From CAYVOX01 sp964453035 (GTDB taxonomy: Bacteria > Chloroflexota > Anaerolineae > Anaerolineales > Anaerolineaceae), in NCBI GenBank assembly GCA_964453035.1, contig CAYVOX010000161.1:1-6533 (forward strand): a stretch of 6,533 bases of DNA, given 5' to 3'. Below the pieces are notes generated by a model. That model searched no databases, was not told where the DNA came from, and worked only from the letters and a program-made list of their open reading frames with translations. How positions within the stretch are numbered: position 1 is the stretch's first letter; each line of letters starts with the position of its first letter. A program made the position numbers and the translations under genes. Shown one piece after another: positions 6,302 to 6,533 of this stretch.

Positions 6302-6307
6302 TATAAT
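6302..6307 (+). promoter_or_regulatory. Candidate -10 box upstream of the lipoprotein gene
   Basis: TATAAT is a perfect -10 hexamer just after the tmk stop, but no convincing -35 box lies 16-18 bases upstream. Transcription would begin near 6314, a few bases before the hairpin, which would make that hairpin part of the lipoprotein mRNA leader. Confidence 0.35.
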
Positions 6308-6322
6308 GAGAAACCTTGACCC

Positions 6323-6366
6323 TGCCTCTCCTCACCAGGAAAGCCCGGGGAGAGGCACTTTTGTTT
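6323..6366 (+). terminator. Hairpin with T-rich tail after tmk (intrinsic terminator)
   Basis: TGCCTCTCCTC (6323-6333) pairs with GGGGAGAGGCA (6347-6357): 11 pairs including one G-T, nine of them perfect from the base of the stem. The loop is 13 bases. CTTTTGTTT (6358-6366) follows, giving a reasonable, slightly interrupted T-tract. It most likely ends the tmk transcript. If the promoters at 6256 or 6302 are real, it would also lie in the lipoprotein gene leader and could reduce or tune read-through. Confidence 0.65.
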
Positions 6367-6384
6367 GAAAGGTAGAAAAATAGC

Positions 6385-6533
6385 ATGAGAAAAGTCTTAC
6401 CCCTGTTGCTCATCCTGGTTGCAGTCATCCTGGCAGCTTGCGGCGGTCAAACCACAGCCACCAAGTGGTCTCCCACCAGCACTCGCCCCTCAGCGGCGGC
6501 TGCCACCACCGAACCCACCATCCCGCCCGCCCC
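6385..6533 (+). CDS. Secreted lipoprotein (N-terminal part only)
   Basis: The visible 49 codons encode a classic lipoprotein signal peptide: basic MRK, a hydrophobic core LPLLLILVAVILA (5-17) and a lipobox LAAC ending at C19, the predicted lipidation site after signal peptidase II cleavage. A Thr/Ser/Pro/Ala-rich stretch follows (about 23-49), typical of a flexible tether holding an extracellular domain away from the membrane. The gene is cut by the right edge, so the functional domain is not visible; a solute-binding or cell-surface enzyme domain would be typical but cannot be judged. AAAGG (6368-6372) is a distant, weak Shine-Dalgarno. The tmk hairpin lies just upstream, so the gene is probably transcribed on its own. 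Confidence 0.85.
   Translation, partial: MRKVLPLLLILVAVILAACGGQTTATKWSPTSTRPSAAAATTEPTIPPA

Overview
The window looks like a core-gene stretch of a GC-rich bacterial chromosome, most likely a Chloroflexota (Anaerolineae-type) genome. That assignment is an inference from protein character and gene company, not from a database search. The pointers are a B-box-type zinc-ribbon membrane protein beside NAD kinase, PdxS/PdxT, a Ycf45/SpoIIIAA-like AAA ATPase with a C-terminal R3H domain, and thymidylate kinase. There are no rRNA, tRNA or CRISPR signals, and no intergenic gap reaches 300 bases.

Layout. On the minus strand, from about 1192 down to 1, NAD kinase is followed by a small zinc-binding, two-helix membrane protein cut by the window edge. 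They overlap by one base (TAATG), so they are probably co-transcribed and translationally coupled. A divergent intergenic region (1193-1352) carries promoters for both directions. On the plus strand, a good extended -10 promoter drives pdxS and pdxT (pyridoxal 5'-phosphate synthase). They are followed almost without a gap by an unrecognised GNAT-like protein and then by the R3H AAA ATPase; these four genes probably form one operon. Thymidylate kinase comes next, separated by a small inverted-repeat element, then a hairpin, then the start of a lipoprotein gene that runs off the window.

The genes are mostly housekeeping: NADP supply, vitamin B6 synthesis and dTTP synthesis. The unusual part is the repeat content. 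Two copies of one palindromic repeat (27-base arms around a 14-15 base centre) lie 1.7 kb apart. One sits in the spacer before tmk, nested inside a 116-bp element with its own 16-base terminal inverted repeats (MITE-like). The other is embedded in the 3' end of the GNAT-like gene and supplies its last roughly 25 codons. Also notable are the absence of a usable start codon where the GNAT-like protein should begin, and a consensus TATAAT placed so that NAD kinase mRNA would begin at its own ATG (a predicted leaderless transcript). I see no clearly new multi-gene system here.
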